Counted from the first letter of the stretch, positions 41,458 to 51,792 are shown. The stretch: 64,000 nt of DNA from Pseudoalteromonas xiamenensis (GCF_042431545.1 NZ_JBHLYX010000030.1); one strand, 5' to 3'. Numbers and translations: made by a program. Notes: generated from the sequence alone by a model not told the origin.

Positions 41458-43563
41458 ATGTATCTATTTGAAGGTCTCAAGAAAAAAATATCCGAATACC
41501 TTAGTCCACAAGACGTTGAACTAGTGCAAAAAGCGTATGTAGTAGCGCGCGAAGCACATGAAGGTCAAACACGTTCAAGTGGCGAACCTTACATTACACA
41601 TCCAGTTGAAGTAACTCATATACTTGCAAGCATGCGCCTTGACCATGAAACGCTCATGGCTGCGTTAATGCATGACGTTATTGAAGATACCGATTTTAGT
41701 AAACAAGATTTGGCTGAGATTTTTGGTAATACCGTCGCCGATTTAGTCGCGGGCGTTAGTAAACTCGATAAACTCAGTTTTAAAGATCAAAAAGAATTCC
41801 AAGCTGAAAACTATCGAAAAATGATCATGGCGATGACGCAAGACATTCGCGTGATCTTAATTAAGCTCGCGGATCGAACGCACAACATGCGAACACTGGG
41901 TGCGCTACGCCCTGACAAGCGCCGCCGTATTGCCCGTGAAACATTAGAAATTTTTGCACCTATTGCTAATCGACTTGGTATTCACGACATTAAAAACGAG
42001 CTCGAAGATTTAGGTTTTCAAGCCTTGTATCCAATGCGTCATCGTGCACTGCGCAACGAAGTTGCGAAGGCTCGTGGCAATCGCAAAGAGATCATCAACA
42101 ATATTCAAGGTGAAATTGAAGCTCGATTGGCTGAAAGTGGGATCAATGCCTCAGTCAAAGGACGCGAAAAACACTATTACAGCATTTATCAAAAAATGCT
42201 TAATAAAGAGCTGCAATTCAATGAAGTGATGGATATTTACGCGTTTCGCATCAACGTCGACAATCTTGATACCTGTTATCGCGTGTTAGGCGTCGTGCAT
42301 AACCTCTATAAACCGATTGAAACGCGCTTCAAAGATTACATTGCCGTACCTAAAACTAACGGTTATCAATCTCTGCATACCTCACTTGTCGGCCCTCACG
42401 GGATCCCTGTTGAAATACAGATCCGTACACACGATATGGATCACATGGCAGACAAAGGGGTTGCTGCGCATTGGATGTATAAAAAGGCAGGTGATAGTTC
42501 GGGTCATACTGCGCAGCAACGCGCGCGTCAGTGGATGCAGAGCTTGCTAGAACTGCAGCAAAGCGCGGGCTCTTCATTTGAGTTTGTTGAAAACGTCAAA
42601 ACAGAGCTGTTCCCGGAAGAAATTTATGTCTTCACGCCAGATGGACGCATTGTCGAACTGCCTATGGGCGCGACGGCTGTCGATTTCGCCTACGCCGTGC
42701 ACACCGATGTGGGTAATACCTGTGTTGGTGCTCGAGTAGATAGACGCCCTTACCCACTGAGTAAAAAGCTCGATACAGGTCAAACAGTTGAAATTATTAC
42801 AAGTTCTGGTGCGCATCCAAATGCGACATGGCTTAATTTCATTGTTACAGGGAAAGCGCGCTTAGGCGTACGTAACTATTTAAAGAGTCAGCGACAAGAA
42901 GAAGCATTACAGCTTGGGCGCAGACTGCTTGATTCGGCCCTTGGCGAAACAAAGCTCGAACAAATTCCTGATGAAACACTGGCAAGAGTCCTCGAAGAGT
43001 ACAATCTCAGTACAGTTCTTGAGATGCTCGTGGAAATTGGCACAGGCAACATAATGAGTTTGCTCATTGCAAAACGCCTACTGCAAAAAGACAGCGACGA
43101 GCTTGAAATACTCGCGAAAAAAGCCAAAGCCGCCATTATTGGGACCGAAGGTATGTTGGTCACCTACGCGAAGTGTTGCCGCCCAGTACCAGGCGATGAA
43201 ATCATTGCCTACATGAGCCAAGGCAAAGGGTTAATGGTTCACCGTGAAGGTTGTAAAAACATCAAGGGCTGGGAAAACGAGCGAGCCAAGTACTTTGTGG
43301 TAAAATGGGAAGATAACCCAGAGAAAGAATACATCGCCAATATCCGTGTTGAAATCATCAACCATCAAGGTGCGCTGGCGAAATTAACGAACGTAGTCGC
43401 AAGCACCGCAGCAAATATTGTTGAAATCGCGACTGACGAAAAAGAAAGTAACTTATACGTAATTGACCTTGGCATAACCGTAAAAGACCGGATACATGTC
43501 GCGAACATCATGCGACGCATCCGAGTGATGCCGGACGTCCAACGCGTATATAGAAAGAAATAA
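41458..43563 (+). CDS. spoT: Bifunctional (p)ppGpp synthetase/hydrolase SpoT
   Basis: 701 aa (E. coli 702). The HD hydrolase domain is intact (THPVEVTHILASM, LMHDVIEDT, LADRTHNMRTLGALRPDK). It is followed by the synthetase domain (KGREKHYYSIYQKM, DIYAFRINVD, YKAxP-like FKDYIAVPKTNGYQSLHTS), TGS (IYVFTPDGRIVELP) and C-terminal ACT. It controls the alarmone ppGpp in response to carbon, fatty-acid and iron starvation. ridA begins 10 bp downstream, so they share a transcript. Confidence 0.98.
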   Translation: MYLFEGLKKKISEYLSPQDVELVQKAYVVAREAHEGQTRSSGEPYITHPVEVTHILASMRLDHETLMAALMHDVIEDTDFSKQDLAEIFGNTVADLVAGVSKLDKLSFKDQKEFQAENYRKMIMAMTQDIRVILIKLADRTHNMRTLGALRPDKRRRIARETLEIFAPIANRLGIHDIKNELEDLGFQALYPMRHRALRNEVAKARGNRKEIINNIQGEIEARLAESGINASVKGREKHYYSIYQKMLNKELQFNEVMDIYAFRINVDNLDTCYRVLGVVHNLYKPIETRFKDYIAVPKTNGYQSLHTSLVGPHGIPVEIQIRTHDMDHMADKGVAAHWMYKKAGDSSGHTAQQRARQWMQSLLELQQSAGSSFEFVENVKTELFPEEIYVFTPDGRIVELPMGATAVDFAYAVHTDVGNTCVGARVDRRPYPLSKKLDTGQTVEIITSSGAHPNATWLNFIVTGKARLGVRNYLKSQRQEEALQLGRRLLDSALGETKLEQIPDETLARVLEEYNLSTVLEMLVEIGTGNIMSLLIAKRLLQKDSDELEILAKKAKAAIIGTEGMLVTYAKCCRPVPGDEIIAYMSQGKGLMVHREGCKNIKGWENERAKYFVVKWEDNPEKEYIANIRVEIINHQGALAKLTNVVASTAANIVEIATDEKESNLYVIDLGITVKDRIHVANIMRRIRVMPDVQRVYRKK

Positions 43564-43573
43564 AGGATAATCC

Positions 43574-43966
43574 ATGAACAAAGCTATCATTTCTACGGAT
43601 CAAGCACCTGCGGCAATTGGTACGTATAGCCAAGCAGTAAAAGTAGGTACTGCAGTCTACCTTTCAGGTCAGATCCCATTAGTACCAGAAACCATGACGA
43701 TGGTCTCTGAAGACTTTGCAGAACAAACACACCAAGTGTTTAAAAACTTAACTGCGGTATGTGAAGCGGCAGGCGGAAAATTACAAGATATGGTTAAAGT
43801 GAACATCTTTTTAACTGATCTCAGCAATTTCGCGGTGGTGAATGAAATCATGAGCCAATATTTCCGAACGCCATACCCTGCTCGTGCGGCAATTGGCGTC
43901 AAAGAATTGCCGAAAGGGTCGCAAATTGAAATCGATGGCATCATGGAATTGCCGTCAACAAACTAA
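43574..43966 (+). CDS. ridA: 2-iminobutanoate/2-iminopropanoate deaminase RidA
   Basis: 130 aa, RidA/YjgF/UK114 family: IISTDQAPAAIGTYSQAVK, VYLSGQIPLVPE, and the active-site Arg in PYPARAAIGVKELPKGSQIE. It destroys reactive enamine/imine intermediates released by PLP enzymes such as IlvA, also encoded in this window. It is 10 bp after spoT, a frequent pairing, and followed by a terminator. Confidence 0.96.
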   Translation: MNKAIISTDQAPAAIGTYSQAVKVGTAVYLSGQIPLVPETMTMVSEDFAEQTHQVFKNLTAVCEAAGGKLQDMVKVNIFLTDLSNFAVVNEIMSQYFRTPYPARAAIGVKELPKGSQIEIDGIMELPSTN

Positions 43967-43969
43967 CTC

Positions 43970-44002
43970 AATAAAGCTCGCTCTGCGGGCTTTATTTTTA
44001 GT
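43970..44002 (+). terminator. ridA terminator
   Basis: AATAAAGC(T)CGC - TCT - GCG(G)GCTTTATT followed by TTTA. Confidence 0.85.
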
Positions 44003-44108
44003 TGAGAAAAAACAATAGAATGCTAATCGAGAACCGCTTGACGAGTTGGCATTATTTTAGCACTCTGTTAGTAGAAATCTTGATGTAGCTTAGAAAGGAA
44101 GGCTTTAG

Positions 44109-45722
44109 GTGTTTAAGCTCGCGCACAACGGTAACATTCTTTTAAACGTCGCGGAATTCCAACCTCCGAGCGCGGCTTTTGTCATTGAAGCACTCGAAAA
44201 GTCTCCTTTTGCCGATTGCGACATCGATCATGACGCAATCAATCAATTCTTTAAAAACGAGACGAAAGAAAACGTGCTCGTTGTTGGCAAAAAAGTCGAT
44301 GCTGTTTTTAGTGTCTCTATTTCCGATGATAAAATGGAAGCACTGGCAACCCTTGTCACGGCCAAAGGCGGCAAACTCGTTAGCTTAGAAGAAGCAAAGC
44401 GTGAGATTGTGAAAGCGGGCGTCACCCGAGGGTATAAACAAGCATTTTTAGAAGACGTACTCAGCCAACAGTTTGAAGCATCACCCGGCACCGAAATATC
44501 AGGCATTGTGGCTAAAGGACGTTCGCCGGTAGATGGTCTCCCTGCAAAATTGCTACCTCATGTTCAAACACTGAAAGAGCGCTTAAAAACACCTAAACTT
44601 CGTGAAGATGGGACCGTAGACATGCGCGATTTTGGCGCACTTGCCAGTGTGGCACCAGGTACGGTTCTCGTGACACAACGGCCAGCGACGCCTGGCAAAG
44701 AAGGGTTTACCGTAACGGGTGACACAATTGAAGCCAAGCCCGGAGCCTCTTTTCAATTAATGGCAGGTGAAGGAACACAGATTTCTCCGCACAACCCACT
44801 CGAACTTATTGCCACAATTGCCGGATGCCCTTCAGACATCAACAATGGTATGCGTGTTGACGATATTTTCACGATTGCTGATGTGACCGTAAAAAGCGGC
44901 CATGTTGACTTCAATGGTAGTGTAATCGTGACGCACAACGTTGAACCCGGTATGCGAATTCACGCAAAGGGTGATATTACCGTTATGGGCTCCGTTGAGT
45001 CGGGTGAAATCGTTGCGGGCGGTAATATTGAAATTCGTCAGGCTGCCATTGGCCATGTGACGGGGAATGAAGAAGATCACGACCTGTCCTGTAAAATTAT
45101 CGCCAAAGGCGATGTGCACTTATCCCACGGTCAGTATGTCTATGTGGAAGGTGAAAATATCTTCTTTGATAAGCAAAGTAACCATTGCAATATCAAAGCG
45201 AAAAAACTTATTCAAGTGGGTCAACCGGATAATCCGAAAGGAAAACTAATTGGTGGCCATATACTCGATGGGCAAATGCTCATTGCCGGGGAAATTGGCA
45301 GTGAATCGGGTGCAAAAATGTCGATTACACTTGCTGCAGAGGGTCAAGTTCTTACTGATAAGACAGATAAATGCCTAAAAGATTTAGCCAAAACCGATGA
45401 GCAATTGGATACACTACAGCAAGCAATTGAGAAGGCTGATCAAGTAAAAGACGCCACGAAGAAAAAGTTATTACTGGAGAAAATAGGCGCTACGCAACTG
45501 CATTACTGTCAAATGTCAGAGCAGCTCGAACATAAGTTAAGTGAACTCGATCACCACTTACACGACTTAGTGGATAACGCCAAAATTGCCGCCAATACGG
45601 CTCTACACCCAGGAATAGAAGTCCGTATTTTTGACAAATTCTTAAGAACAACACGCTCCTACCCGCCTTGCAGCGTCATGCTGCAAGATGGGAAGTTAGA
45701 AGTCGTATTCAAAACAACTTAA
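44109..45722 (+). CDS. FapA / DUF342 family protein
   Basis: 537 aa from a GTG start with AAGGAAGG upstream. It has the DUF342 (flagellar-assembly protein A) core: a beta-helix made of GHVDFNGSVIVTHNVEPGM, GDITVMGSVESGEIVAGGNIEI and later KLIGGHILDG, followed by a coiled-coil (TDEQLDTLQQAIEKADQVKDA, about 425-500). In Vibrio vulnificus a FapA protein affects polar flagellation; other members have unknown roles. It stands alone between ridA and asnA, convergent with asnA. Not part of a flagellar cluster here, so the flagellar link is uncertain. Confidence 0.85.
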   Translation: MFKLAHNGNILLNVAEFQPPSAAFVIEALEKSPFADCDIDHDAINQFFKNETKENVLVVGKKVDAVFSVSISDDKMEALATLVTAKGGKLVSLEEAKREIVKAGVTRGYKQAFLEDVLSQQFEASPGTEISGIVAKGRSPVDGLPAKLLPHVQTLKERLKTPKLREDGTVDMRDFGALASVAPGTVLVTQRPATPGKEGFTVTGDTIEAKPGASFQLMAGEGTQISPHNPLELIATIAGCPSDINNGMRVDDIFTIADVTVKSGHVDFNGSVIVTHNVEPGMRIHAKGDITVMGSVESGEIVAGGNIEIRQAAIGHVTGNEEDHDLSCKIIAKGDVHLSHGQYVYVEGENIFFDKQSNHCNIKAKKLIQVGQPDNPKGKLIGGHILDGQMLIAGEIGSESGAKMSITLAAEGQVLTDKTDKCLKDLAKTDEQLDTLQQAIEKADQVKDATKKKLLLEKIGATQLHYCQMSEQLEHKLSELDHHLHDLVDNAKIAANTALHPGIEVRIFDKFLRTTRSYPPCSVMLQDGKLEVVFKTT

Positions 45723-45733
45723 GCATGCAATAA

Positions 45734-45764
45734 CGGTGGATGAGCGCATTGGCTCCTCCACCAA
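45734..45764. terminator. Hairpin between fapA and asnA
   Basis: GGTGGA(T)GAGC - loop - GCTC(C)TCCACC lies between the two convergent stops. No T-tract is obvious on either strand, so termination is only likely from position. Confidence 0.45.
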
Positions 45765-45773
45765 CACTCGTCT

Positions 45774-46772
45774 TTAAACTAACACTTCGCCGACAGAAGC
45801 TTTCATTGCGTCACTCCACACGCCAACCTGAACTTGAGCGATGTGATCTTTTTGCAGCAGTAACATGGCTACGCGCGATTGACCAATACCGCCACCGATA
45901 GTTTGTGGTAATTCTCCTGACAATAAAGATTGATGCCAAGGTAATGCTTGTCTATCTTCATCACCCGTCATTGCCAGCTGACGCACTAAACTCTCACGAC
46001 AAACTCGGATCCCCATAGAAGACACTTCGAAGGCATCTTTAAGTACTGGGTTCCAAACTAAAATATCGCCATTGAGTCCAACATATTGCTCTTCGTTTTT
46101 CGTTGACCAATCATCGTAGTCTGGTGCTCGCACGTCATGGCGTTCACCATCTGACAACGTATGACCAATGCCAATTAGAAATACCGCACCGTAGTGTTCG
46201 CAAACGGCTTTTTCGCGCTCTTTTGCGCTTAAGCCCGGGTACATTTCCAATAACGCTTCGCTGTGAATAAACGTGATTGACTCGGGTAAAAAAGGGACCA
46301 AGCCAAATTCATCGCTGACCGCTTGCTCCGTTTCTTTCAAGGCTGCATAAATTTCAGTGACGGTCGACTTGAGTTTCGCTAGGGTGCGCTGACTTCCTGC
46401 ACAGATCACCTTTTCCCAATCCCATTGGTCAACAAAAACAGAGTGTACTGGACTTAATCGTTCTTCGTCTGGCCGAAGTGCTTTCATGTGCGTGAATAGC
46501 CCTTCGCCAATGTCAAAACCATGCTCGCCTAATGTTTTTCGTTTCCATTTCGCCAAAGAATGCACAACTTCGAATTTGCTCTCTGGCAAGGTTTTGACCT
46601 TCACTTGCACAGCCTTTTCATGACCACTTAAGTTGTCTTGTGTTCCATCACCGACTTTGGCCAAAATTGGAGCTTGGACTTCAATTAAGTTTAACTTCTC
46701 ACTAAGCAACTCAGTAAACTTTTGTTTTACATAACTAATCTGTCGTTGTGTTGACTTGAACTGTGTTTTCAT
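45774..46772 (-). CDS. asnA: Aspartate-ammonia ligase (AsnA)
   Basis: Makes asparagine from aspartate, ammonia and ATP. 332 aa (E. coli 330), class II aminoacyl-tRNA-synthetase-like fold: LIEVQAPILAKVGDGTQDNL, SPVHSVFVDQWDWE, RAPDYDDW, GELPQTIGGGIGQSRVAMLL. ATG 46772 (MKTQFKST) is chosen over an upstream extension. It diverges from asnC, the same arrangement as in E. coli, where AsnC activates asnA and asparagine blocks activation. Confidence 0.96.
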   Translation of the reverse strand: MKTQFKSTQRQISYVKQKFTELLSEKLNLIEVQAPILAKVGDGTQDNLSGHEKAVQVKVKTLPESKFEVVHSLAKWKRKTLGEHGFDIGEGLFTHMKALRPDEERLSPVHSVFVDQWDWEKVICAGSQRTLAKLKSTVTEIYAALKETEQAVSDEFGLVPFLPESITFIHSEALLEMYPGLSAKEREKAVCEHYGAVFLIGIGHTLSDGERHDVRAPDYDDWSTKNEEQYVGLNGDILVWNPVLKDAFEVSSMGIRVCRESLVRQLAMTGDEDRQALPWHQSLLSGELPQTIGGGIGQSRVAMLLLQKDHIAQVQVGVWSDAMKASVGEVLV

Positions 46773-46873
46773 AAAAAGGGCCCTCATTCCCAATGTGATA
46801 CTTACTGCTTGAAAAGCATAATCAACAAAAATATCACTTTATTCAATATTCATAAGGACAAAAACACAGTTTG

Positions 46874-46894
46874 AATTATTATCATCAAATAATT
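46874..46894. promoter_or_regulatory. Candidate AsnC operator
   Basis: Inverted repeat AATTATT-N7-AATAATT in the A/T-rich asnA-asnC gap. Lrp/AsnC proteins bind A/T-rich symmetrical sites, so this fits, but the DNA is A/T rich enough for chance. Confidence 0.4.
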
Positions 46895-46934
46895 ACACTT
46901 AAATTTAATGATTCCTCAATTCACCTCATAAATT

Positions 46935-47396
46935 ATGCAAGATTTTTATCAAATCGATAATCTCGATAAAGACATACTTCACGCGTTAATGAAAAATGCA
47001 CGGACTCCTTATGCCGAATTGGCCAAACGATTTGATGTCAGCGCGGGAACAATCCATGTGCGTGTCGAAAAAATGAAAGCTGCGGGTATCATCACTGGCA
47101 CGAAAGTTGAGATTGACCCGAAAAAGTTAGGTTATGACGTGTGCTGTTTTATCGGAGTGAATCTCAAGCATGCGCGTGATTATCCCGCAACAATTGCACA
47201 ACTCACTCAGTTCGAGGAAGTGCTTGAAGCCTATTACACCACGGGCAATTACAGTATTTTCATTAAGGTTATGACGCGCTCGATTGAACACCTTCAAGAT
47301 GTTTTAATTAATAAGATCCAAGCCATTGAAGCCATTCAGTCCACGGAAACATTGATTTCCTTACAAGCACCGATTCAACGAACGGTGATGCCGTAG
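46935..47396 (+). CDS. asnC: AsnC-type transcriptional regulator
   Basis: 153 aa (E. coli AsnC 152). HTH at about 22-43 (TPYAELAKRFDVSAGTIHVRVEKMK) and a C-terminal RAM/AsnC effector domain (EEVLEAYYTTGNYSIFIKVMTR). High similarity and divergence from asnA identify it as AsnC rather than a general Lrp. Confidence 0.94.
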   Translation: MQDFYQIDNLDKDILHALMKNARTPYAELAKRFDVSAGTIHVRVEKMKAAGIITGTKVEIDPKKLGYDVCCFIGVNLKHARDYPATIAQLTQFEEVLEAYYTTGNYSIFIKVMTRSIEHLQDVLINKIQAIEAIQSTETLISLQAPIQRTVMP

Positions 47397-47479
47397 TGAC
47401 CAACTCTGGGATCGAACCTAACTTTCATCAGCATTTTTGGGTATAATGCGCAGCATTTTTAAGTACAAGAGCCACACAA

Positions 47480-48187
47480 ATGGAAGAAAACCGCTTTCAA
47501 CGCATTAAACGCGTGCTAGATCGTCGCCAAACGGATTTAACCGTTTGTTTGGAAGAAGTGCATAAGCACCATAATTTATCTGCAGTTATTCGAACCGCAG
47601 ACGCCGTTGGCTGCCATCACGTCCATGCAGTATGGCCACACGAAAAGAGACGCACGACCAATAACACCTCTGGCGGAAGCAAAAACTGGGTCGAGACCCA
47701 CATGTACTTTACAATTGATGAAGCAGTTACCGCAATGCGCGAGCGTACGCCTGGGTTACAAATTTTGGCAACCAACCTCAGTGAACATGCGGTCGATTTT
47801 CGTGAAATCGATTACACAAAACCGACAGCCATTATTGTCGGCCAAGAAAAATTGGGGATCACTGAACGTGCGCTTGAATTGGCGGATAAGCACATCGTCG
47901 TTCCAATGGAAGGGATGGTGCAATCGCTTAACGTGTCAGTAGCAAGCGCCCTAATACTCTACGAAGCACAGCGCCAGCGTGCTGCTGCCGGCTTGTATGA
48001 ACGGACGGGTATGCTCGACCAAGAAACGCAGCACAGGTTGCTGTTTGAAGGGTGCCATCCAATAATTGCAAATCGTTGTAAAGCCAAAGGATTGCCTTAT
48101 CCTCCGCTTGATGACGAGGGAGAGATTGTCGCAGACGAACAATTTTGGCATATTCTAAAGTTCACTCAGCCAAAATCAAAAGCGTAA
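47480..48187 (+). CDS. trmH: tRNA (guanosine(18)-2'-O)-methyltransferase TrmH
   Basis: 235 aa SpoU/TrmH family: the N-terminal NLSAVIRTADAVGCHHVHAV (motif 1), TAIIVGQEKLGITERALELAD (motif 2) and VPMEGMVQSLNVSVASALIL (motif 3, SAM-binding trefoil knot). It methylates the ribose of G18 in tRNA. A TATAAT box lies at 47442-47447. Its stop overlaps the recG start (TAATG). Confidence 0.95.
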   Translation: MEENRFQRIKRVLDRRQTDLTVCLEEVHKHHNLSAVIRTADAVGCHHVHAVWPHEKRRTTNNTSGGSKNWVETHMYFTIDEAVTAMRERTPGLQILATNLSEHAVDFREIDYTKPTAIIVGQEKLGITERALELADKHIVVPMEGMVQSLNVSVASALILYEAQRQRAAAGLYERTGMLDQETQHRLLFEGCHPIIANRCKAKGLPYPPLDDEGEIVADEQFWHILKFTQPKSKA

Positions 48188-50271
48188 TGAAAACTCTCTC
48201 ACTGGCCAAATACCCTGTATCCGATTTAAAAGGCGTCGGCCCTAAAGTGGCCGAGCGTCTATCGAAACTGGGCATTGCCAGTGTTCAGGACATGCTGTTC
48301 CACTTGCCTCTGCGTTATGAAGACCGCGCACAAACTTATGCTATTGCCTCGTTGATGCCACATACTCATGTTGCCGTCGAGGGGGAGATTGAGCACGCTG
48401 AAATTACCTTTGGTAAACGTCGTATGCTTGTTTGTCGAATAAACGATGGCACAGGGCGCCTCACTTTGCGGTTTTTTAACTTTTCCGCGGCGCAAAAAAA
48501 TGCCATGCAAGTGGGCAAAATAATGCATTGTTTTGGAGAGGTACGACGCGGCAAATTTGGCTTTGAAATTGCGCATCCTGAATATCGTATTCAAGATGAA
48601 TATCAACAAACCAATGAGAATGATCAAACACTCACGCCAGTTTACCCCACTACAGAAGGGTTAAAGCAACTCAGCATTCGTGCAATTGCAGATCAAGCGA
48701 TTACACTGTTAGAAAAATACGAGCTAGAAGAGCTCCTGCCAGAACGCTACCGCCCATCTGGTATAACACTCACCGATGCCGTTCGTACGTTACATCATCC
48801 TCCTCGCGATGTTTCATTGAGTGATTTAGAGCTCGGGCAACACCCTGCACAGCTGCGATTAGCGTTTGAAGAGCTGCTGGCACAAAACCTCAGCTTGCTG
48901 AAACTACGTTCACAAAGCCAGAATGTTCAAGCTGTCACCCTGCCCCAGACCTCGTCGCTTGAGCAGCAGTTCCTCACGTCATTGCCATTTTCACCTACCA
49001 ACGCCCAATCACGAGTTGTTGATGAGATTAAACACGATCTGGCTCAGCCTTACCCGATGATGAGACTCGTGCAAGGTGACGTTGGTTCTGGTAAAACATT
49101 AGTCGCGGCATTATCCGCACTGAGTGCCATCAGTGCTGGATTTCAAGTTGCTCTAATGGCGCCCACTGAAATACTGTCTGAACAGCATGCCGCCAATTTT
49201 GCTCAATGGTTTACGCCGCTAGGAATAAGCGTCGCATGGCTTGGTGGAAAAACGAAAGGCAAAGAGCGCAATGCCACACTAGAACGGTTAGCGTCAGGCG
49301 AAGCACAAATGGTTATTGGTACTCATGCTCTGTTTCAAGAGCAAGTGACATTTAAAAACCTAGCACTCATCATTATTGATGAACAACACCGCTTTGGTGT
49401 ACACCAACGTTTGTCGCTTCGCGAGAAGGGCCGTTTTGGCGACTGCTACCCACACCAGCTTGTGATGACGGCGACGCCAATCCCAAGAACGCTCGCGATG
49501 ACCGCTTACGCCGATCTCGAAACCTCTATAATTGATGAACTACCGCCTGGTCGCACGCCAATCACCACTGTCGCCGTCCCCGATACTCGACGCCAAGAAG
49601 TGATCGAACGAGTCCGAATCGCCTGTACTGAGCAACAACGACAAGTCTATTGGGTCTGCACACTGATTGAAGAATCCGAGGCATTGCAATGCCAAGCCGC
49701 GGAAGACGCACAAATTGCACTAAGTGAAGCTCTGCCTGAACTACGCGTATCGCTTGTCCATGGAAGAATGAAAGCAGCAGAAAAACAAACCATTATGGCT
49801 GAGTTTAAACAAGGTCAAAGCGATGTGTTGGTTGCCACCACCGTGATTGAAGTCGGTGTAGATGTTCCAAATGCGAGTTTAATCATTATTGAAAATCCGG
49901 AGAGATTGGGGCTTGCTCAACTCCACCAGTTACGTGGCCGCGTTGGACGAGGAGCGATTGCTTCACATTGCTTACTGCTCTATCACGCACCTTTGTCAGG
50001 CACTGCTCAAAAGCGTTTAGGCGTTTTACGCGACAGTAATGATGGGTTTGTTATCGCGGAACGCGACCTTGAGATCCGAGGACCAGGGGAAGTCTTGGGC
50101 ACAAAACAAACGGGTCTCGCCGAATTCAAAATTGCCGACCTCGCGCGCGATAAACAGCTTATCCCGCAAGTACGTGCAGTCGCCAAACGGCTCATGCAGG
50201 AACATCCGGAAATTATTGAACCGATTGAGAAACGTTGGATGGGCAATCGGGCGCATTTTGCGATGGCTTAA
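48187..50271 (+). CDS. recG: ATP-dependent DNA helicase RecG
   Basis: 694 aa (E. coli 693). The N-terminal wedge domain KGVGPKVAERLSKLGI is followed by an OB-fold, Walker A QGDVGSGKTLVAAL, DEQH in LIIIDEQHRFGV, motif III VMTATPIPRTLAM, and motif VI QLRGRVGRG. It remodels stalled replication forks and Holliday junctions. The start overlaps the trmH stop by one base; the upstream in-frame extension is inside trmH. Confidence 0.97.
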   Translation: MKTLSLAKYPVSDLKGVGPKVAERLSKLGIASVQDMLFHLPLRYEDRAQTYAIASLMPHTHVAVEGEIEHAEITFGKRRMLVCRINDGTGRLTLRFFNFSAAQKNAMQVGKIMHCFGEVRRGKFGFEIAHPEYRIQDEYQQTNENDQTLTPVYPTTEGLKQLSIRAIADQAITLLEKYELEELLPERYRPSGITLTDAVRTLHHPPRDVSLSDLELGQHPAQLRLAFEELLAQNLSLLKLRSQSQNVQAVTLPQTSSLEQQFLTSLPFSPTNAQSRVVDEIKHDLAQPYPMMRLVQGDVGSGKTLVAALSALSAISAGFQVALMAPTEILSEQHAANFAQWFTPLGISVAWLGGKTKGKERNATLERLASGEAQMVIGTHALFQEQVTFKNLALIIIDEQHRFGVHQRLSLREKGRFGDCYPHQLVMTATPIPRTLAMTAYADLETSIIDELPPGRTPITTVAVPDTRRQEVIERVRIACTEQQRQVYWVCTLIEESEALQCQAAEDAQIALSEALPELRVSLVHGRMKAAEKQTIMAEFKQGQSDVLVATTVIEVGVDVPNASLIIIENPERLGLAQLHQLRGRVGRGAIASHCLLLYHAPLSGTAQKRLGVLRDSNDGFVIAERDLEIRGPGEVLGTKQTGLAEFKIADLARDKQLIPQVRAVAKRLMQEHPEIIEPIEKRWMGNRAHFAMA

Positions 50272-50327
50272 AATCGTCTTTTACCTACTAATAAGACAGG
50301 TTCATTCATGACGAATCCATGACCATC

Positions 50328-50357
50328 AAAAAAAGGAGACCTAAGTCTCCTTTTCCA
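50328..50357. terminator. Bidirectional terminator between recG and the porin gene
   Basis: AAAAGGAGAC (50331-50340), CTAA, GTCTCCTTTT (50345-50354), with an A-tract on one side and T-tract on the other, between convergent genes. Confidence 0.85.
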
Positions 50358-50381
50358 AAGCTCAGAACGTCAAGTCCTTGC

Positions 50382-51527
50382 TTACCAAACTACTTGTAAA
50401 CGCGCACCCACTGACGTTGAATCGTACTTAGCAAACTCGTCGCCATTTGCTGAAACAACGTTGAATTTAGCTAACATGTTTGAATTGATGTAGTAGTTCG
50501 CACCAAGCGTGATTGAATCTACTTTGCCACCAAATACGTTTGCATCAGCATCGTTTAGGTCAAGGCTTGAAATACGTGCTGTTAGCTCCCACGCGCCGTT
50601 TGCACCAGGCTTATAGCCTTTGAATTTACCGCCTTTTGTCGTGTAATTACGCATTCCACCATCAAGTAGGTAAGACGCTGAAACAAAGTAACCATCAAAA
50701 CTTGGGTCGCTACCATCCACGCTGTCTACGTCTTCTTTGATGTATTCGCCAAGTAACGTTAGTGAACCAAACTGCATCATTGACTCTAAACCAAACATGG
50801 TATAGCTGTCTGTAGCGATTGAACTGCTATCCACGATACGCGTGTTTGCTTGGTGTGATTCAGGGCGCGCTCGTAAACGAACAGAACCGCCGTCTTCTAA
50901 CTCAGTTTGCAATGCCGAGAAGCCGAAAGACACCATACGATCTTTTTCTTTGATTGGTGCATATGCAAAACGACCATTGAAGCTAAGTTCTTCGTCTTTG
51001 CCATTTGCTGCATTCACGTCTTGACCGTATACACCATAGTTCAGTGACCAGTTATCACCCCACTGCTTTGCCGCGATACCAAAGCCACGACCTTGGTCAA
51101 ATGGGTCTGTGATCAATGAACGCTCAATGAAAGACACGTCGTTTGAGCTGGTGTTCGCTTCCATACCAAACGCTTGGCGTTGGTTACCAATCTGGATAAT
51201 GGTATTTTTGAAACCATTGTATGCGATAAATGCGTCTTTTACCGATTCACTCGAAATGTAGTCGTAGTCGAGTTTGTATTCCCACTCTTCGATGTTTGCT
51301 TTTAGGGTAATACGTGCGCGACGCATTTCAGTTCCGTTATTTAAATCAATGTCATCACTGTTGAACGCAGTCCCATCCATTTGGATACGGCCACCAACGG
51401 CAAAAGTATAACGTCCGTCATCTGACTTAACTTTAAAGCCGCCCTTCGTCGAGATTTCAGCCGCTTGAGTTGAAAACGCAGCCGAGAGAGCCAGTGTTAA
51501 CGCAGCAAGTTTAAAAGATGTCTTCAT
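50382..51527 (-). CDS. Phosphate-selective porin O/P-type outer-membrane porin
   Basis: 381 aa with signal peptide MKTSFKLAALTLALSAAFST-QAA. It has the OprO/OprP pattern (GRYTFAVGGRIQMDGTAF, MRRARITLKANIEEWEYKLDYD, FGMEANTSSNDVSFIER) and a C-terminal aromatic residue (LQVVW) for barrel insertion. Members form trimeric anion-selective channels; phosphate selectivity cannot be judged. It is a single gene with a terminator. Its upstream gap (51528-51792) is A/T rich and has no readable Pho box that I can support. Confidence 0.92.
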   Translation of the reverse strand: MKTSFKLAALTLALSAAFSTQAAEISTKGGFKVKSDDGRYTFAVGGRIQMDGTAFNSDDIDLNNGTEMRRARITLKANIEEWEYKLDYDYISSESVKDAFIAYNGFKNTIIQIGNQRQAFGMEANTSSNDVSFIERSLITDPFDQGRGFGIAAKQWGDNWSLNYGVYGQDVNAANGKDEELSFNGRFAYAPIKEKDRMVSFGFSALQTELEDGGSVRLRARPESHQANTRIVDSSSIATDSYTMFGLESMMQFGSLTLLGEYIKEDVDSVDGSDPSFDGYFVSASYLLDGGMRNYTTKGGKFKGYKPGANGAWELTARISSLDLNDADANVFGGKVDSITLGANYYINSNMLAKFNVVSANGDEFAKYDSTSVGARLQVVW

Positions 51528-51792
51528 TTTTACTGTCCTAAATAACGTAATTATCAGCAGTTTTTCACTGCCTCACTTTTAATTCGGGCACAGTTTAGGA
51601 AAGGAATATGAACTTTATATTACAGTTGAAATGTTTTTTTCATAAAAAATACATTTTATGGAAATTAAAATGTAATCGAAATGAAATATTCCTATGAAAG
51701 GTAAAACTTTAAATTTTATGTTATTGCAGGAGGAAGAGGCATTAACGCATCGCATACCTCTACCTATTTTTGTTTACGCGTAATATTGAGGG